Shown piece after piece: positions 17,731 through 27,263 of a DNA stretch of 64,000 nucleotides. Positions within the stretch are counted from its first letter, which is position 1; each line of letters opens with the position of its first letter. The notes under the pieces are model-generated. The model had not been told where the DNA came from and did no database searches. It saw only the letters and a list, made by a program, of their open reading frames with translations. Origin of the DNA: Stieleria sp. JC731. GTDB lineage: Bacteria; Planctomycetota; Planctomycetia; Pirellulales; Pirellulaceae. Both the position numbers and the translations under genes were made by a program. The stretch lies in assembly GCF_020966635.1 (NCBI RefSeq), contig NZ_JAJKFQ010000001.1, positions 1,671,782 through 1,735,781 of the forward strand, read 5' to 3'.

Positions 17731-19383
17731 TCAGGGAGAGAAGCGACGATCGCTGCCCAGCAGGGCTGAAAGTCCATCGGGAAACGTATAACGCCAGTAA
17801 TAGTAGCCATGCCCACTTGCATGTTCGTGAAGCTGGACGTCGAAGCCTCTCGCACGTAGGACGTCGCGAAGATGGCGTGTTGATCTCAAAATACTGGTGC
17901 GGCCATGGTCTTCAAAAAGACCGGCTTCCAAGTAAAAGTTGGTACCTGATGGCTCGGCATCGACGAATTGTTGCGTCAGCCATTGTGGATCGGATTGCTT
18001 GCTTCCTGGAGCCGCTCCGGGGGACCACCAGAACGAACCTGACTGACAAAACGCGTTGCCAAAGATTTCTGGGTATTTAAACGCAGCGTAGGCCGCAGCC
18101 AGACCTCCGTAGCTTGCCCCAACAGCGATCGTATTTGACTTAGACGCACTGACCTTCTGTTCTTCTGCCCAGGGGATGAGTTCTTCGGCAAGAAACTTTG
18201 CAAAGTCAGGGTTGCATGGAAGCTCTTTGGAGCGACTTGCTTGGCTGGGGTTGCCAATGAAAATCGCCGCCGTTGACGGTATCTTCTTTGCTTCGATCAG
18301 ACGATCAAGAACCTGAGGTGCTTCGATATCATTGAGATACCGTTCCCCATCAAAGATGACCAACAACGCATTCGCTTCTTGAAATGGCTTGTACCCAGCC
18401 GGTCGATAGAGATGAACGTTTCGAGTGTTTCCAAGAATGTCGCTCTTGAAGCGATGCGAACAGATCTCGCCTGCAGGTGTGTTGGGCGATGGCTGCAGCC
18501 ATGGTTGCTTTGGTGCGTCGGGAAGTTCCAAGATCGATTCGCCATTGAATCGGTCGATCGGATCAGCGGGAAACGAATTTGGGTTCAGCGGATCCAGTTG
18601 CGCGGTCGCAAGAATGGCGCGGCGCCGATCCCAGAAGGTTGCATTCAAGTCGGGGACATCGGGAGCAATCTTGTAGCAAATTCTGGCCGTACGTGGGACT
18701 CGGTAGCTGGCGTACCAAACGTCGGACTTGAGTAGTTGTCGCATTTCATCATGGTCTCCTGACGGTGCAGCAAATACTTGAACGCGTTCATTGGCGCCGC
18801 GATAAAGGAACGTGACAAGGGCTTCGTCTTCGTTCAATGGAGGTTCCACGGAATCGTATTCCACCAGTGGTGTGCCACGACGCTGTATCTGTTTCCAGAA
18901 GGCTTTCGTCCCGCCACCGCGTTCCAGTTTCGCGATCAGTTCTCTTAGCCAAGGACTTTCGGGCTGTTCAACGGGCGTGTGTTGATCGGATGCGGTAATG
19001 ATCGACGCGATCTCAATTGAATACTCGCCATCGGTAACTGCGTTTACCGTTAAGTGCCAATGCTGATCGTCTTCGACAATGAAGTAAAAGTTTTCGCGTT
19101 CGCCAGTGCCTTTTCCTAAAAGCCGAAAGTGTTGGTCTTTTTCGCTGTCGAGCGAAAGTGTTGCACTAGCGGAATTGAATGAGCCGCGAACATAGTCACC
19201 TTCAAGAACATTCAGATCGACTTTGATCGATTGACCCGCGTTCAACGTTCCGCTCGTCGACTTTCCGGCATTGAGCACCGCATTGAACTTTGTCTGTGCC
19301 GTGACAAAAGTTGGCAACAGGGCCACGGTCAATCCAAAGATCAGACAATGGACACGTCGGTTATGTTCGAAGATTGATTTCAA
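17731..19383 (-). CDS. Exported Fes-like esterase (enterochelin-esterase family)
   Basis: The 550-residue protein has a signal peptide (residues 1-29, cleavage after TFVTA). It carries a beta-rich pre-peptidase-like domain (about 33-130), a Fes N-terminal region (about 140-300) and an alpha/beta-hydrolase esterase domain (about 305-545). The nucleophile is Ser424 in GASYGG and the catalytic His is probably His525 in SGHGYYYW; LLVIFDGERYL is the typical first strand. Fes enzymes hydrolyse ferric siderophore trilactones in the cytoplasm, so a secreted form suggests a different ester or periplasmic iron release. It is 134 bases downstream of an ABC permease on the same strand. Confidence 0.85.
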   Translation of the reverse strand: MKSIFEHNRRVHCLIFGLTVALLPTFVTAQTKFNAVLNAGKSTSGTLNAGQSIKVDLNVLEGDYVRGSFNSASATLSLDSEKDQHFRLLGKGTGERENFYFIVEDDQHWHLTVNAVTDGEYSIEIASIITASDQHTPVEQPESPWLRELIAKLERGGGTKAFWKQIQRRGTPLVEYDSVEPPLNEDEALVTFLYRGANERVQVFAAPSGDHDEMRQLLKSDVWYASYRVPRTARICYKIAPDVPDLNATFWDRRRAILATAQLDPLNPNSFPADPIDRFNGESILELPDAPKQPWLQPSPNTPAGEICSHRFKSDILGNTRNVHLYRPAGYKPFQEANALLVIFDGERYLNDIEAPQVLDRLIEAKKIPSTAAIFIGNPSQASRSKELPCNPDFAKFLAEELIPWAEEQKVSASKSNTIAVGASYGGLAAAYAAFKYPEIFGNAFCQSGSFWWSPGAAPGSKQSDPQWLTQQFVDAEPSGTNFYLEAGLFEDHGRTSILRSTRHLRDVLRARGFDVQLHEHASGHGYYYWRYTFPDGLSALLGSDRRFSP

Positions 19384-19517
19384 GGTTCAGTCCCAAGTCG
19401 TATTGGAGACGGTTTGAATGTTGGAAACAGTATGCCAAGGTATTTTCGCCATGCAGTGCTGCCAGCATACAGTGCTGCCGCTCTTTCGCAGGTAGTGGGC
19501 TAGGTCAGCTAAGCCAG

Positions 19518-22475
19518 CTAGGTCGATCCACGTCCGGCTTGAAGTAACGCCAGCGTTTCAGCTTTGCCAATTCGAATCGAAGGCCAAACGGCAGCAAGTA
19601 TGCACAATGCGAACGTAATTCCAAAACCAATGGCGAGGTTTTTCCACGGGATGACGAATTGCGCCGCACCACCGAAGAAGTGCCCGCCGAATTGTGCCAT
19701 GCCGACCCCGCACCAGCCTGCGATAAGGCCAAAAGTCAGACTAAGTGTGCACGCAGCAAATCCGATCAGCAGTGATTCGGCCATAATCAGCCGGACCAGT
19801 TGACCACTGGTGAGGCCGACAGCTCTCATCACACCAAACTCCCAAGTCCTCGACCGGACCGAAGCGACGACCGTGTTGACAACGGCAAGTGACATGATCA
19901 TCAAGGTGACAAGCGGCAGATAGCTCATCCCCCAGATCATATCATTGGCGCGTATCCGAATGGCTTTCATCACGTTTGAAGTGGCTGTCGCGCGGGCAAA
20001 CGGGCGATAGGCGACGACCTCCCCAAAGTTATCCGATCGAAAGCTGGTGCCCGACTTACGTTCCGCGATCTTTTGCAGCTGTTCTTCAACGAGGGTCAGC
20101 GAAGCGTCGGGTTCGAGATTGAGCCAAAAGAACTCGGGCTTTGTCAGGTGGAAGTCATTTCGGACATCGGCAAAGCTTGCAAACACGATTGACGATGTAC
20201 GAACGAAGTGTCGACGTACGCCAGAGAACTTTGTGACCCACTGCCAACCGGGAAGTGCCACAACGCCGACGATTTTGTACTGAACTGTTTCGTTAGGTGC
20301 ATTAGGTGGGGTGAAACGAAGGACCTGACCAACCTGCATCCCGGTCAGCATTTGAAAGTCCTGTGCGATGACGCACGCATCGCCTTTGGAAAGCTCTTTT
20401 AAGGCGGTTTCTTGATCGCCGTCAACAAAGTCGAGCTTTAAAAAAGGGTCACTGCAACCGAACGCGCCGCTAGGATCCAGGCCAACGATGACTGCGTTGT
20501 CATGCTTCAGGCCTTCAGGTGCTTGGTCTCCCTGCCAATCGAAACGAGACTGTTCGATTGATAAAGGCAGCACTTGATCTGGATCGACCCCATCAACTTC
20601 ACCGATGCGCGGGATGTCTTCTTCATCGACACCGATCGGATGGAACGCAACCAGCATGTCCGGCAGCCAATCGCCGGGCAAGAATGGCTGGAGCATGGAG
20701 TAGCCCCAGGTTTGTGTTGATGTATAAAGTCCAAGGCCGATTGATAACGCCAGTGTTGCCCCAACTGTTCGCCACATGTTGCCGGTCAATTGAGTCTTGA
20801 CCATGCGTGAATTCAATCGCAAGATCCAGGTAACGATGGGACCGAAGAGCCGTTCACTGATGACGACAATCAAAGGCGTGAGCAGCAGCATTCCTACAAA
20901 TAATGCGGGGTAAGCGAACAGGGAATAGCCCAACACTCTTGTTCGGTTTGCCATCGGCAAGAAGAAAACGACCGTTGGTGTGATTGCAGACAGGGCAAGA
21001 CCGATGATGCCAATTAGGAACCAGGTCCGCACGGTGGGGAGATTGTTTCGTTGGCTCATCGCTTCTAGTGGTGCGATATGAGTTGCACGCCATGCAGGGA
21101 AAATCGCAGCTCCCAACGCTCCAACCAGGACTGTCAGTCCGCTAAGGCCAACGCTTGTCCAGCCCAATACGCTTCCGCTATTGAAAAGTCCTGGCAGGAT
21201 TTGGCTTCCGATCATCACCAGCAATCCTCCTGCAACCAATCCTCCCACCCAACCGATTAATGCTAGGACGACACTCTCCATCGCAATGATCGCAGCGATG
21301 TGTGATCGTTCTAGCGCGATGGCACGAAGCATCGCAAATTCGCGAACACGTTCTGAAACTCCCATGCTGAGTGTCGAAAAGATAATGAAGATCGCAGCCA
21401 TCGAGGCCATTCCGGTGGCAGCCCAAGCCTGAGAACGCTGACTGCTTACAGATCGAGTTGACTTTAGGCCTTCGCGGACTGCCGAAAAGTCGACAAGGCT
21501 AAGAGACGGCCGGTCGCCACCAAACCGCGTTTCCCAGGCGTGGCGAAACTGATCGACCGTGACGGTGTCCCGCAAAGCGATTTGCAATACGTTGGGTTGT
21601 GAAGCAAAGCCATTGATCAAGTCTGCGAGCTGCGGACGAACATAGATCGCGTTGGTTGCGACTCCCTGGGCAAACGCTGTTGGCAGCGTGAATTTATCGG
21701 ATTGTGTTTGTTCGTTTGCTTTTCTCGAATCAGAGCCCGTTACCTTCTTTCGAAGACCGGTTCGGTTTTGCTCTGTCGCTTTCGTGTGTGGACTTCGATT
21801 ACCGGGAGGTCCGCCGGTTCCCCTGCGGCCACCTCGGCCTCCGATCGAAGGAGTGTCCGCCACTTGTTCAACGATCCCAACGATGCGTAGTGCTACTTGA
21901 TTGGCTAGCGTGGTCACTAACACGTCGTCACCAATGCCGATATTCAATCGCTCAGCAGCCTTGGAACTGAGCACCGCCACATTCGCATTCTCGTCTTCTG
22001 GCAGCCACTGACCTGCTGTTAGTTCATAAGGTTCTTCGATCGCCGGAGTGCTAACCAACGTCGGATCGATTGGGGGAGCACCAAAGACCGGAGGTCGATT
22101 GCCGACAACAAGCCCCAACGATGATTCCTCTGTCGGTCCATCATCGGGTTTGGCGATTCGTGCAACCGAGGCTCGTGTTTGGCTGATTGGGTTCAGTTCA
22201 AGAACACCCGCATCGTTTCTGAACGCAACGATCGTATCTTGATCGACTGTTGCCACAGTTCCTGGAGGTCCATTGGGGACTACCAACACGTCGTATCGGC
22301 CTAGGTATTTACCTGCATTTTCGTCGAATTTGGAAACGAGGGCGTCGTAGCCGCTGACCACCCAGACGACCGCACATGTTGAAGCGATCACCCCGAGCGT
22401 TGTGATCACCGCTCGAGTTGGGTGTAGCCTCAATTGTGAAATCACCAGCTTGGTGATCAGCTGCCAGCTACTCAT
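19518..22475 (-). CDS. FtsX/MacB-type ABC transporter permease
   Basis: From ATG 22475 the protein has 985 residues. The N-terminal helix (ITTLGVIASTCAVVWVV), a periplasmic MacB-PCD domain, a three-helix FtsX block, a second helix and periplasmic domain, and a final three-helix block ending GWCGVGMAQ ... ILAAVWPSIRIGKAETLALL (in parts) give the double FtsX layout of LolC/MacB-type permeases. These extract lipoproteins or drive envelope processes instead of moving solutes through a pore. The Pro-rich segment at about residues 225-255 is an unusual insert. An in-frame start at 22538 would add 21 polar residues and is less likely. The matching ATPase gene is divergent, starting 288 bases away. 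Confidence 0.9.
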   Translation of the reverse strand: MSSWQLITKLVISQLRLHPTRAVITTLGVIASTCAVVWVVSGYDALVSKFDENAGKYLGRYDVLVVPNGPPGTVATVDQDTIVAFRNDAGVLELNPISQTRASVARIAKPDDGPTEESSLGLVVGNRPPVFGAPPIDPTLVSTPAIEEPYELTAGQWLPEDENANVAVLSSKAAERLNIGIGDDVLVTTLANQVALRIVGIVEQVADTPSIGGRGGRRGTGGPPGNRSPHTKATEQNRTGLRKKVTGSDSRKANEQTQSDKFTLPTAFAQGVATNAIYVRPQLADLINGFASQPNVLQIALRDTVTVDQFRHAWETRFGGDRPSLSLVDFSAVREGLKSTRSVSSQRSQAWAATGMASMAAIFIIFSTLSMGVSERVREFAMLRAIALERSHIAAIIAMESVVLALIGWVGGLVAGGLLVMIGSQILPGLFNSGSVLGWTSVGLSGLTVLVGALGAAIFPAWRATHIAPLEAMSQRNNLPTVRTWFLIGIIGLALSAITPTVVFFLPMANRTRVLGYSLFAYPALFVGMLLLTPLIVVISERLFGPIVTWILRLNSRMVKTQLTGNMWRTVGATLALSIGLGLYTSTQTWGYSMLQPFLPGDWLPDMLVAFHPIGVDEEDIPRIGEVDGVDPDQVLPLSIEQSRFDWQGDQAPEGLKHDNAVIVGLDPSGAFGCSDPFLKLDFVDGDQETALKELSKGDACVIAQDFQMLTGMQVGQVLRFTPPNAPNETVQYKIVGVVALPGWQWVTKFSGVRRHFVRTSSIVFASFADVRNDFHLTKPEFFWLNLEPDASLTLVEEQLQKIAERKSGTSFRSDNFGEVVAYRPFARATATSNVMKAIRIRANDMIWGMSYLPLVTLMIMSLAVVNTVVASVRSRTWEFGVMRAVGLTSGQLVRLIMAESLLIGFAACTLSLTFGLIAGWCGVGMAQFGGHFFGGAAQFVIPWKNLAIGFGITFALCILAAVWPSIRIGKAETLALLQAGRGST

Positions 22476-22762
22476 CGAGTTGTTGCCTTTGGGTGGTTCT
22501 AGTGATCGCGTCTCGGTGGAACGGCACGTGCATGGCAAAAGTCGCGCCGATCAAGTTGTCTTTCAAAAACTTTCACCGAACTCAGCTGAACCGCGGATCT
22601 AACGCCCCGAATGAAGATCGGTCGTGATCAACGGGCCGCGATCAAGCGATTTCGATGACGCGCAATCCGGCATCGGTGGCTGTTTTTTCATCGCTTGTTT
22701 ATGTGAATGGCTATCCATGTAAAACGCATGAAGTCGCTTTTGACCTTCAGTACCAAAATTCA

Positions 22763-23590
22763 ATGAACAATATGCTGACTGCCCCAACATCTGCTCCAGC
22801 TGATGCACCGCCCTGTTCTCCCGTTCGTATTCAGGATGTTGGTAAGACCTTTCGACAGGGCGAGCAACAAGTTTCAGCACTACAAGACATCGATCTTGCG
22901 GTCCAAACGGGTGAATTCGTCGCCATCATGGGAGCCTCTGGTTCAGGCAAAAGCACCCTGCTGCATCTGATGGCAGGGTTGACCCAACCGAGTTCAGGAT
23001 CGGTTGTCATCGATGGGACGGACTTGTCTTCGCTGTCAGATCGTGCGTTAACGTCCTTTCGGCGTGAGCGGATCGGTTTGGTGTTTCAGGCGTTTAATCT
23101 GGTGCCCGCGTTGAACGCCACCGACAACATCTTGCTGCCATTGATGGCTGGTGGGTTGCGCGAGGACTGTGCTGACTTAGTGACCGATCTTGCGACCCGA
23201 TTGGGGATTGCGCATCGGTTGGACCATCGACCAGACTCGCTCAGCGGCGGTGAACAACAACGGGTGGCGATTGCTCGTGCCTTGATTACCGCCCCTTCGA
23301 TGTTGCTCGCCGATGAGCCGACCGGCAGCCTCGATTCGGTCACTGGTCAGGCGATCTGCAAGCTGCTGCGCGAATTATGCGATCAGCAAGCACGAACGAT
23401 TGTCATGGTGACACATGAACCGAGTGTCGCGATCTGGGCGGACCGAATTGTGGTCCTGAAAGATGGTCAGCTCGTTCACGAGTTTTCTGCTAGCGACTAC
23501 CCCGATGCGCATTCATTGGCCGCCCATTATCAAAGCATTTTGAACGAAAGCACTCATGACGAATCGATTACCGATTGCCAGTCAGTGTGA
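22763..23590 (+). CDS. LolD/MacB-type ABC transporter ATP-binding protein
   Basis: A cytoplasmic ATPase of 275 residues from ATG 22763. It has Walker [11 protein letters not shown]-loop [15 protein letters not shown], signature LSGGEQQRV, Walker [13 protein letters not shown] and the switch His in MVTHEPSVA. The insert after the Q-loop and the short length place it in the LolD/MacB/FtsE group that pairs with FtsX-type permeases, here the divergent gene at 19518-22475. An ATG at 22655 would add 36 unrelated residues. Upstream bases must hold promoters for both divergent genes. Confidence 0.92.
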   Translation: MNNMLTAPTSAPADAPPCSPVRIQDVGKTFRQGEQQVSALQDIDLAVQTGEFVAIMGASGSGKSTLLHLMAGLTQPSSGSVVIDGTDLSSLSDRALTSFRRERIGLVFQAFNLVPALNATDNILLPLMAGGLREDCADLVTDLATRLGIAHRLDHRPDSLSGGEQQRVAIARALITAPSMLLADEPTGSLDSVTGQAICKLLRELCDQQARTIVMVTHEPSVAIWADRIVVLKDGQLVHEFSASDYPDAHSLAAHYQSILNESTHDESITDCQSV

Positions 23591-23925
23591 ATCGCATCGC
23601 ACCCCATTTCGCAGGGACGAAAGCGGCGCCTTTTTGGGCAAGCGAAATCTGCTTGCTGATCAACGTTACAAGCGTGCTAGTGAGGATTGAAGTCACTTCG
23701 GGTGATTCCACGTCGTTTCACGCTTTCGGCTGTTGCAATTGATTCGCAATAGCGATAGTTTTCAGGTTAGCAAGCGAATGAGTGTTTCTCTTAGCCAGCC
23801 AGACCTTTTAGGCGAACGTCGCAGCGGAACTGCGGAATCGATTTGCCTACTTCGGGCGACACGGTCAGAACCGTGCTCGCGACCGAGTTCTTTACCCCTC
23901 AGGCTGCAAAAGTTGGAGCATTAGA
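23591..23925. other. Gene-free spacer
   Basis: No convincing gene, terminator or repeat is visible. A 63-codon frame at 23733 has no family-like features. Confidence 0.4.
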
Positions 23926-24996
23926 ATGAATTTGTTTGTTAAGAAGTCCCCGCGTTACCGTTCCCATACGCGGAATGAGCGAGGTTTCACTCTTGTCGAA
24001 TTGCTGGTTGTGATTGCCATCATCGGCATCCTTGTCGGACTGCTTTTGCCTGCGGTCCAGGCCGCCCGCGAAGCTGCACGTCGGATGAGTTGCAGCAACA
24101 ACATGAAGCAGATCGGGTTGGCACTGCACAACTATGCTTCGGTGTATCGAGAGCGATTCCCCAACGCCGGATATGCATGGCCCGGTGGGTATCCCAATGA
24201 CTATTCGCCGATGGCCAAGCTGTTGCCGTTTCTTGAGCAACAGGCGCTGACTGATTTGATCGATTTCGATTTGTACCTCGGGCACCCCGCGATCGCTGAT
24301 ATTCCCGAGGGTCTACACAAGGCCGCCGGCACAGCCGTGCCGACGTACCTGTGTCCGAGTGATCCGGAAAGCCCGACTCACATCACAACGATGCCTTCGG
24401 GGGCAAACTTAACGATCGCGGGAACGAACTATGCGATGAATCAGGGAAGCGGGATGGATGAAGTTTTCCACCCCAGCTTTGACGAGGCCGATGGGCTTTG
24501 CTGGGTCGGTGCCAAGATTCGTTTTGCATCAATCTTAGACGGGACGACACACACGCTGGCGTTCGCCGAATCGTTGCGTGGTCCGACCGGTTCGCCAACC
24601 GAATTGGCAAAGAACAGCAACACGACACAAGTTTATCGGGCGGCGATGACACCCGATGCGGCAACGTTAGTGATGCTGGATAATAACGATCTGGAAAGCC
24701 TTTGGCCAACGATTCCAGGCTGGAACGGTGATCGATTGTCGTTTTGGCTGCGTGGCTGTTCGCCGAGTGGTCCGATCATGAACGGTCGACTGACACCAAA
24801 CGCGACGGTACCCGATGTTGTCCGCGGGTCGTCAAAAGTCACTGCCGCTCGAAGTCACCATACCGGCGGTGTCATCGTGGGGCTGTGTGACGGAAGCGTG
24901 CAATTCATGACCGATTCCATCAACGCTGAAATCTGGCATGCGATGTGGACTCGACATGGCAAGGAAGTCAGCACCAACGAAATAGCCGGTCATTAG
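23926..24996 (+). CDS. DUF1559 protein with prepilin-type N-terminus
   Basis: The 356-residue protein starts with a type IV prepilin signal: [20 protein letters not shown], with cleavage expected before Phe in RG|FTLVE. The DUF1559 continuation [20 protein letters not shown] follows (shown in part). The C-terminal [14 protein letters not shown] is the H-x9-DG motif of the family. DUF1559 proteins are hugely expanded in planctomycetes and are thought to form pseudopilus-like or surface structures. It precedes the PepSY gene by 12 bases, so it may be co-transcribed with it. Confidence 0.95.
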   Translation: MNLFVKKSPRYRSHTRNERGFTLVELLVVIAIIGILVGLLLPAVQAAREAARRMSCSNNMKQIGLALHNYASVYRERFPNAGYAWPGGYPNDYSPMAKLLPFLEQQALTDLIDFDLYLGHPAIADIPEGLHKAAGTAVPTYLCPSDPESPTHITTMPSGANLTIAGTNYAMNQGSGMDEVFHPSFDEADGLCWVGAKIRFASILDGTTHTLAFAESLRGPTGSPTELAKNSNTTQVYRAAMTPDAATLVMLDNNDLESLWPTIPGWNGDRLSFWLRGCSPSGPIMNGRLTPNATVPDVVRGSSKVTAARSHHTGGVIVGLCDGSVQFMTDSINAEIWHAMWTRHGKEVSTNEIAGH

Positions 24997-25008
24997 CAAG
25001 GTGTCGCC

Positions 25009-25701
25009 GTGAATGATCTCGTGCCTGACCGTTTGCCATCGGATGTTCCGGACGGCGAATCAACTGAGTTTCCAAATCGCAAACGCAAGAGCAAGAATCG
25101 ACGCTCTTATTGGATGCGCCAGTTTATTGCTTGGCACTGGATCAGCTCTGCGGTCAGTCTTGTCGGCATGCTGATGTTTGCCGTGACAGGGATCACGCTC
25201 AATCACGGTTCCGAGATCGAATCCGAACCGGTCAGTCGCTTCGAATCGCTGTCGCTTTCATCTGAACAATCCGATCTGGTGCAGGCGTTACCGCTGGAAG
25301 GTCGCCAAGCGTTGCCAAAGGAACTCGCGTTTGACTTGGGGCGGCAGCTTGAAATCGCCTTGCATCATCGGGAAGCGGAGTATTCCGAGGACGAGATCTA
25401 TTTGTCAATGCAAAGCCCCGGAGCCGATGCTTGGCTTGCGATCGATCGGGAAAGTGGTGATGTGGAGTTTGAAGAAACACAACGTGGCTGGATCGCCTTT
25501 TTCAATGATCTTCATAAAGGGCGCCATACCGGATTGGTCTGGAAATACTTCCTCGACGTCTTTTCGATTGCGACGATCGTTTTTTGTTTAAGCGGCTTGT
25601 TGTTGTTAATCATGCATGCCAAGCGAAGGGCGATGACGTGGCCGCTGGTCGCTTTCGGGTTGCTTGGTCCGTTCATCTTGATCGCGGTGTTCATGCACTA
25701 G
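25009..25701 (+). CDS. PepSY-associated transmembrane protein
   Basis: The 230-residue protein has a basic N-terminus, TM helix about 42-64 (WISSAVSLVGMLMFAVTGITL then NHG), an extracytoplasmic middle, WIAFFNDLHKGRHTG, and two C-terminal TM helices (about 182-202 and 210-229). The LHKGRHTG-type motif and helix layout fit PepSY-associated TM helix proteins, usually found with iron uptake and flavin-linked reductases. The start is GTG at 25009. The DUF2271 and DUF4198 genes follow, a set commonly found together. Confidence 0.85.
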   Translation: MNDLVPDRLPSDVPDGESTEFPNRKRKSKNRRSYWMRQFIAWHWISSAVSLVGMLMFAVTGITLNHGSEIESEPVSRFESLSLSSEQSDLVQALPLEGRQALPKELAFDLGRQLEIALHHREAEYSEDEIYLSMQSPGADAWLAIDRESGDVEFEETQRGWIAFFNDLHKGRHTGLVWKYFLDVFSIATIVFCLSGLLLLIMHAKRRAMTWPLVAFGLLGPFILIAVFMH

Positions 25702-25782
25702 TCGCTCACAGCTATTTGAATTCAAAACTAGATGGTTGATTCCTTCGCCATCAATCCATTCGAAACCTAAAGGACTCTTCCG

Positions 25783-26301
25783 ATGAAACATCTGTTGGTT
25801 TGGTTACTCGCAGCCGGGTTTGGCGTTTCGCGTTCATTTGCCGAGGAGTTAAACGTCTCGATTGAAATTCCGCGTCTAGACGTATCGGAATACCACCGTC
25901 CGTACGTTGCGGTTTGGATTCAGACACCCGATCGGAAAGTCGTTTCCAATCTCGCGGTGTGGTATCAGCTGCGTGGCCGACGAGAAGGTGCCGGAACGAA
26001 ATGGCTGCCCGACTTGCGTCAATGGTGGCGTCGATCGGGACGAGGTTTGGAGATGCCAGTCGATGGTGTTTCCGGTGCGACGCGGCCGGCTGGCAAACAT
26101 GAACTGAAGTTTTCCGGCAACGAAAAACCAATGTCGCAACTAAAGCCGGGGAAATACACCTTGTTGGTCGAAGCGTCACGCGAGGTCGGTGGTCGCGAGT
26201 TAATTGAGATCCCATTTGAATGGGGAAAGGTTACTGAGCAGCCGCTGCGATCTGAAGGAAAAGAAGAGCTGGGCGAAGTCACGGTGTCTGTCACGAAGTA
26301 G
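25783..26301 (+). CDS. DUF2271 exported protein
   Basis: The 172-residue protein has a signal peptide (1-21, cleavage after SRSFA). Its single beta-rich domain has the DUF2271 features [29 protein letters not shown] and [16 protein letters not shown]. The role of the family is not established; it co-occurs with PepSY and DUF4198 genes, as here. The ATG at 25783 is preceded by AAAGGA 8 bases upstream. Confidence 0.88.
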   Translation: MKHLLVWLLAAGFGVSRSFAEELNVSIEIPRLDVSEYHRPYVAVWIQTPDRKVVSNLAVWYQLRGRREGAGTKWLPDLRQWWRRSGRGLEMPVDGVSGATRPAGKHELKFSGNEKPMSQLKPGKYTLLVEASREVGGRELIEIPFEWGKVTEQPLRSEGKEELGEVTVSVTK

Positions 26302-26397
26302 TCGTTTTCGAGGGACCCATGGATTCTGATTTTTCATCAACTCACCAATTGTCCTAACACAAACTGATTCCATTTCACCATTCGGTAGGAACTTTCT

Positions 26398-27204
26398 ATG
26401 ATCCGTTCAACAGTTTTTTGCGTCTTGGCGCTGGTCTTCCTGACTTCAGCGAGTCATGCACACAAGGTTTGGTTGCGACCATCGCAAACGTCTTTGTCAG
26501 GTGCCGAGCCTTGGGTCACCGTGGATGCCGCGGTATCGAATGACTTGTTCTACTTCAATCATTTTCCACTTCGGTTGGAGAACTTGGTCATTGTGGATCC
26601 GACCGGCAATCAGGTCGAAGCTCAGAATCAGGCGGTCGGGAAATACCGAAGCGTCTTTGACGTGGAGCTAAAAGAAAAGGGGACTTACCGAATCGCCATT
26701 TTGAATCGAGGCATGTTTGCCAGCTGGGAAAAGGATGGCGAGCGTCAACGCTGGCGTGGTAATCCGCTGTCATTCGCCGGGGTCGTTCCTGAAGGCGCCA
26801 CCAACGTGAGCGTATCAGAGTCCTTTGGTCGAATCGAGACATTTGTCACCAACGGTGCTCCCAATGACGCCGCATTGAAGTCGACCGGTGAAGGAATCGA
26901 ATTGATCCCTGTCACTCACCCGAATGACCTGTATGCCGAAGAGGAAAGTACGTTCCAGTTGCTGGTCAACGGAAAGCCCGCGACCGAGATGGAAATCGAA
27001 ATTCTCAAGGGCGGGACTCGCTATCGGGATAGCTTTGATTCCGTGAAAGTTAAGGTCGACGATGAAGGCAAGTTCTCATACACATGGCCTGAACCTGGTA
27101 TGTATTGGCTGTCGACTTCGAAGTCTGACAACGATACGGCTGTTGCCAATGCGACCCAACGCCGGATGAGCTACGCGGCGACTTTGGAAGTTTTGCCACA
27201 GTAG
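26398..27204 (+). CDS. DUF4198 exported protein
   Basis: The 268-residue protein has a signal peptide (1-21, cleavage after TSASHA). The mature start HKVWLRPSQT is typical of DUF4198 (formerly linked to nickel uptake, NikM-like periplasmic proteins). The C-terminal half has an Ig-like fold pattern (EIEILKGGTRYRD, FSYTWPEPGMYWL). It is likely a periplasmic metal-related accessory protein by family context; the His after the signal could become an N-terminal metal ligand. It is the last gene of the rightward run beginning at 23926. Confidence 0.88.
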   Translation: MIRSTVFCVLALVFLTSASHAHKVWLRPSQTSLSGAEPWVTVDAAVSNDLFYFNHFPLRLENLVIVDPTGNQVEAQNQAVGKYRSVFDVELKEKGTYRIAILNRGMFASWEKDGERQRWRGNPLSFAGVVPEGATNVSVSESFGRIETFVTNGAPNDAALKSTGEGIELIPVTHPNDLYAEEESTFQLLVNGKPATEMEIEILKGGTRYRDSFDSVKVKVDDEGKFSYTWPEPGMYWLSTSKSDNDTAVANATQRRMSYAATLEVLPQ

Positions 27205-27263
27205 TGTGTCAGCAACGCAAGGTCGCCGGAATCGCAAGGTTGTGCGTTCGGCACAACGACACG

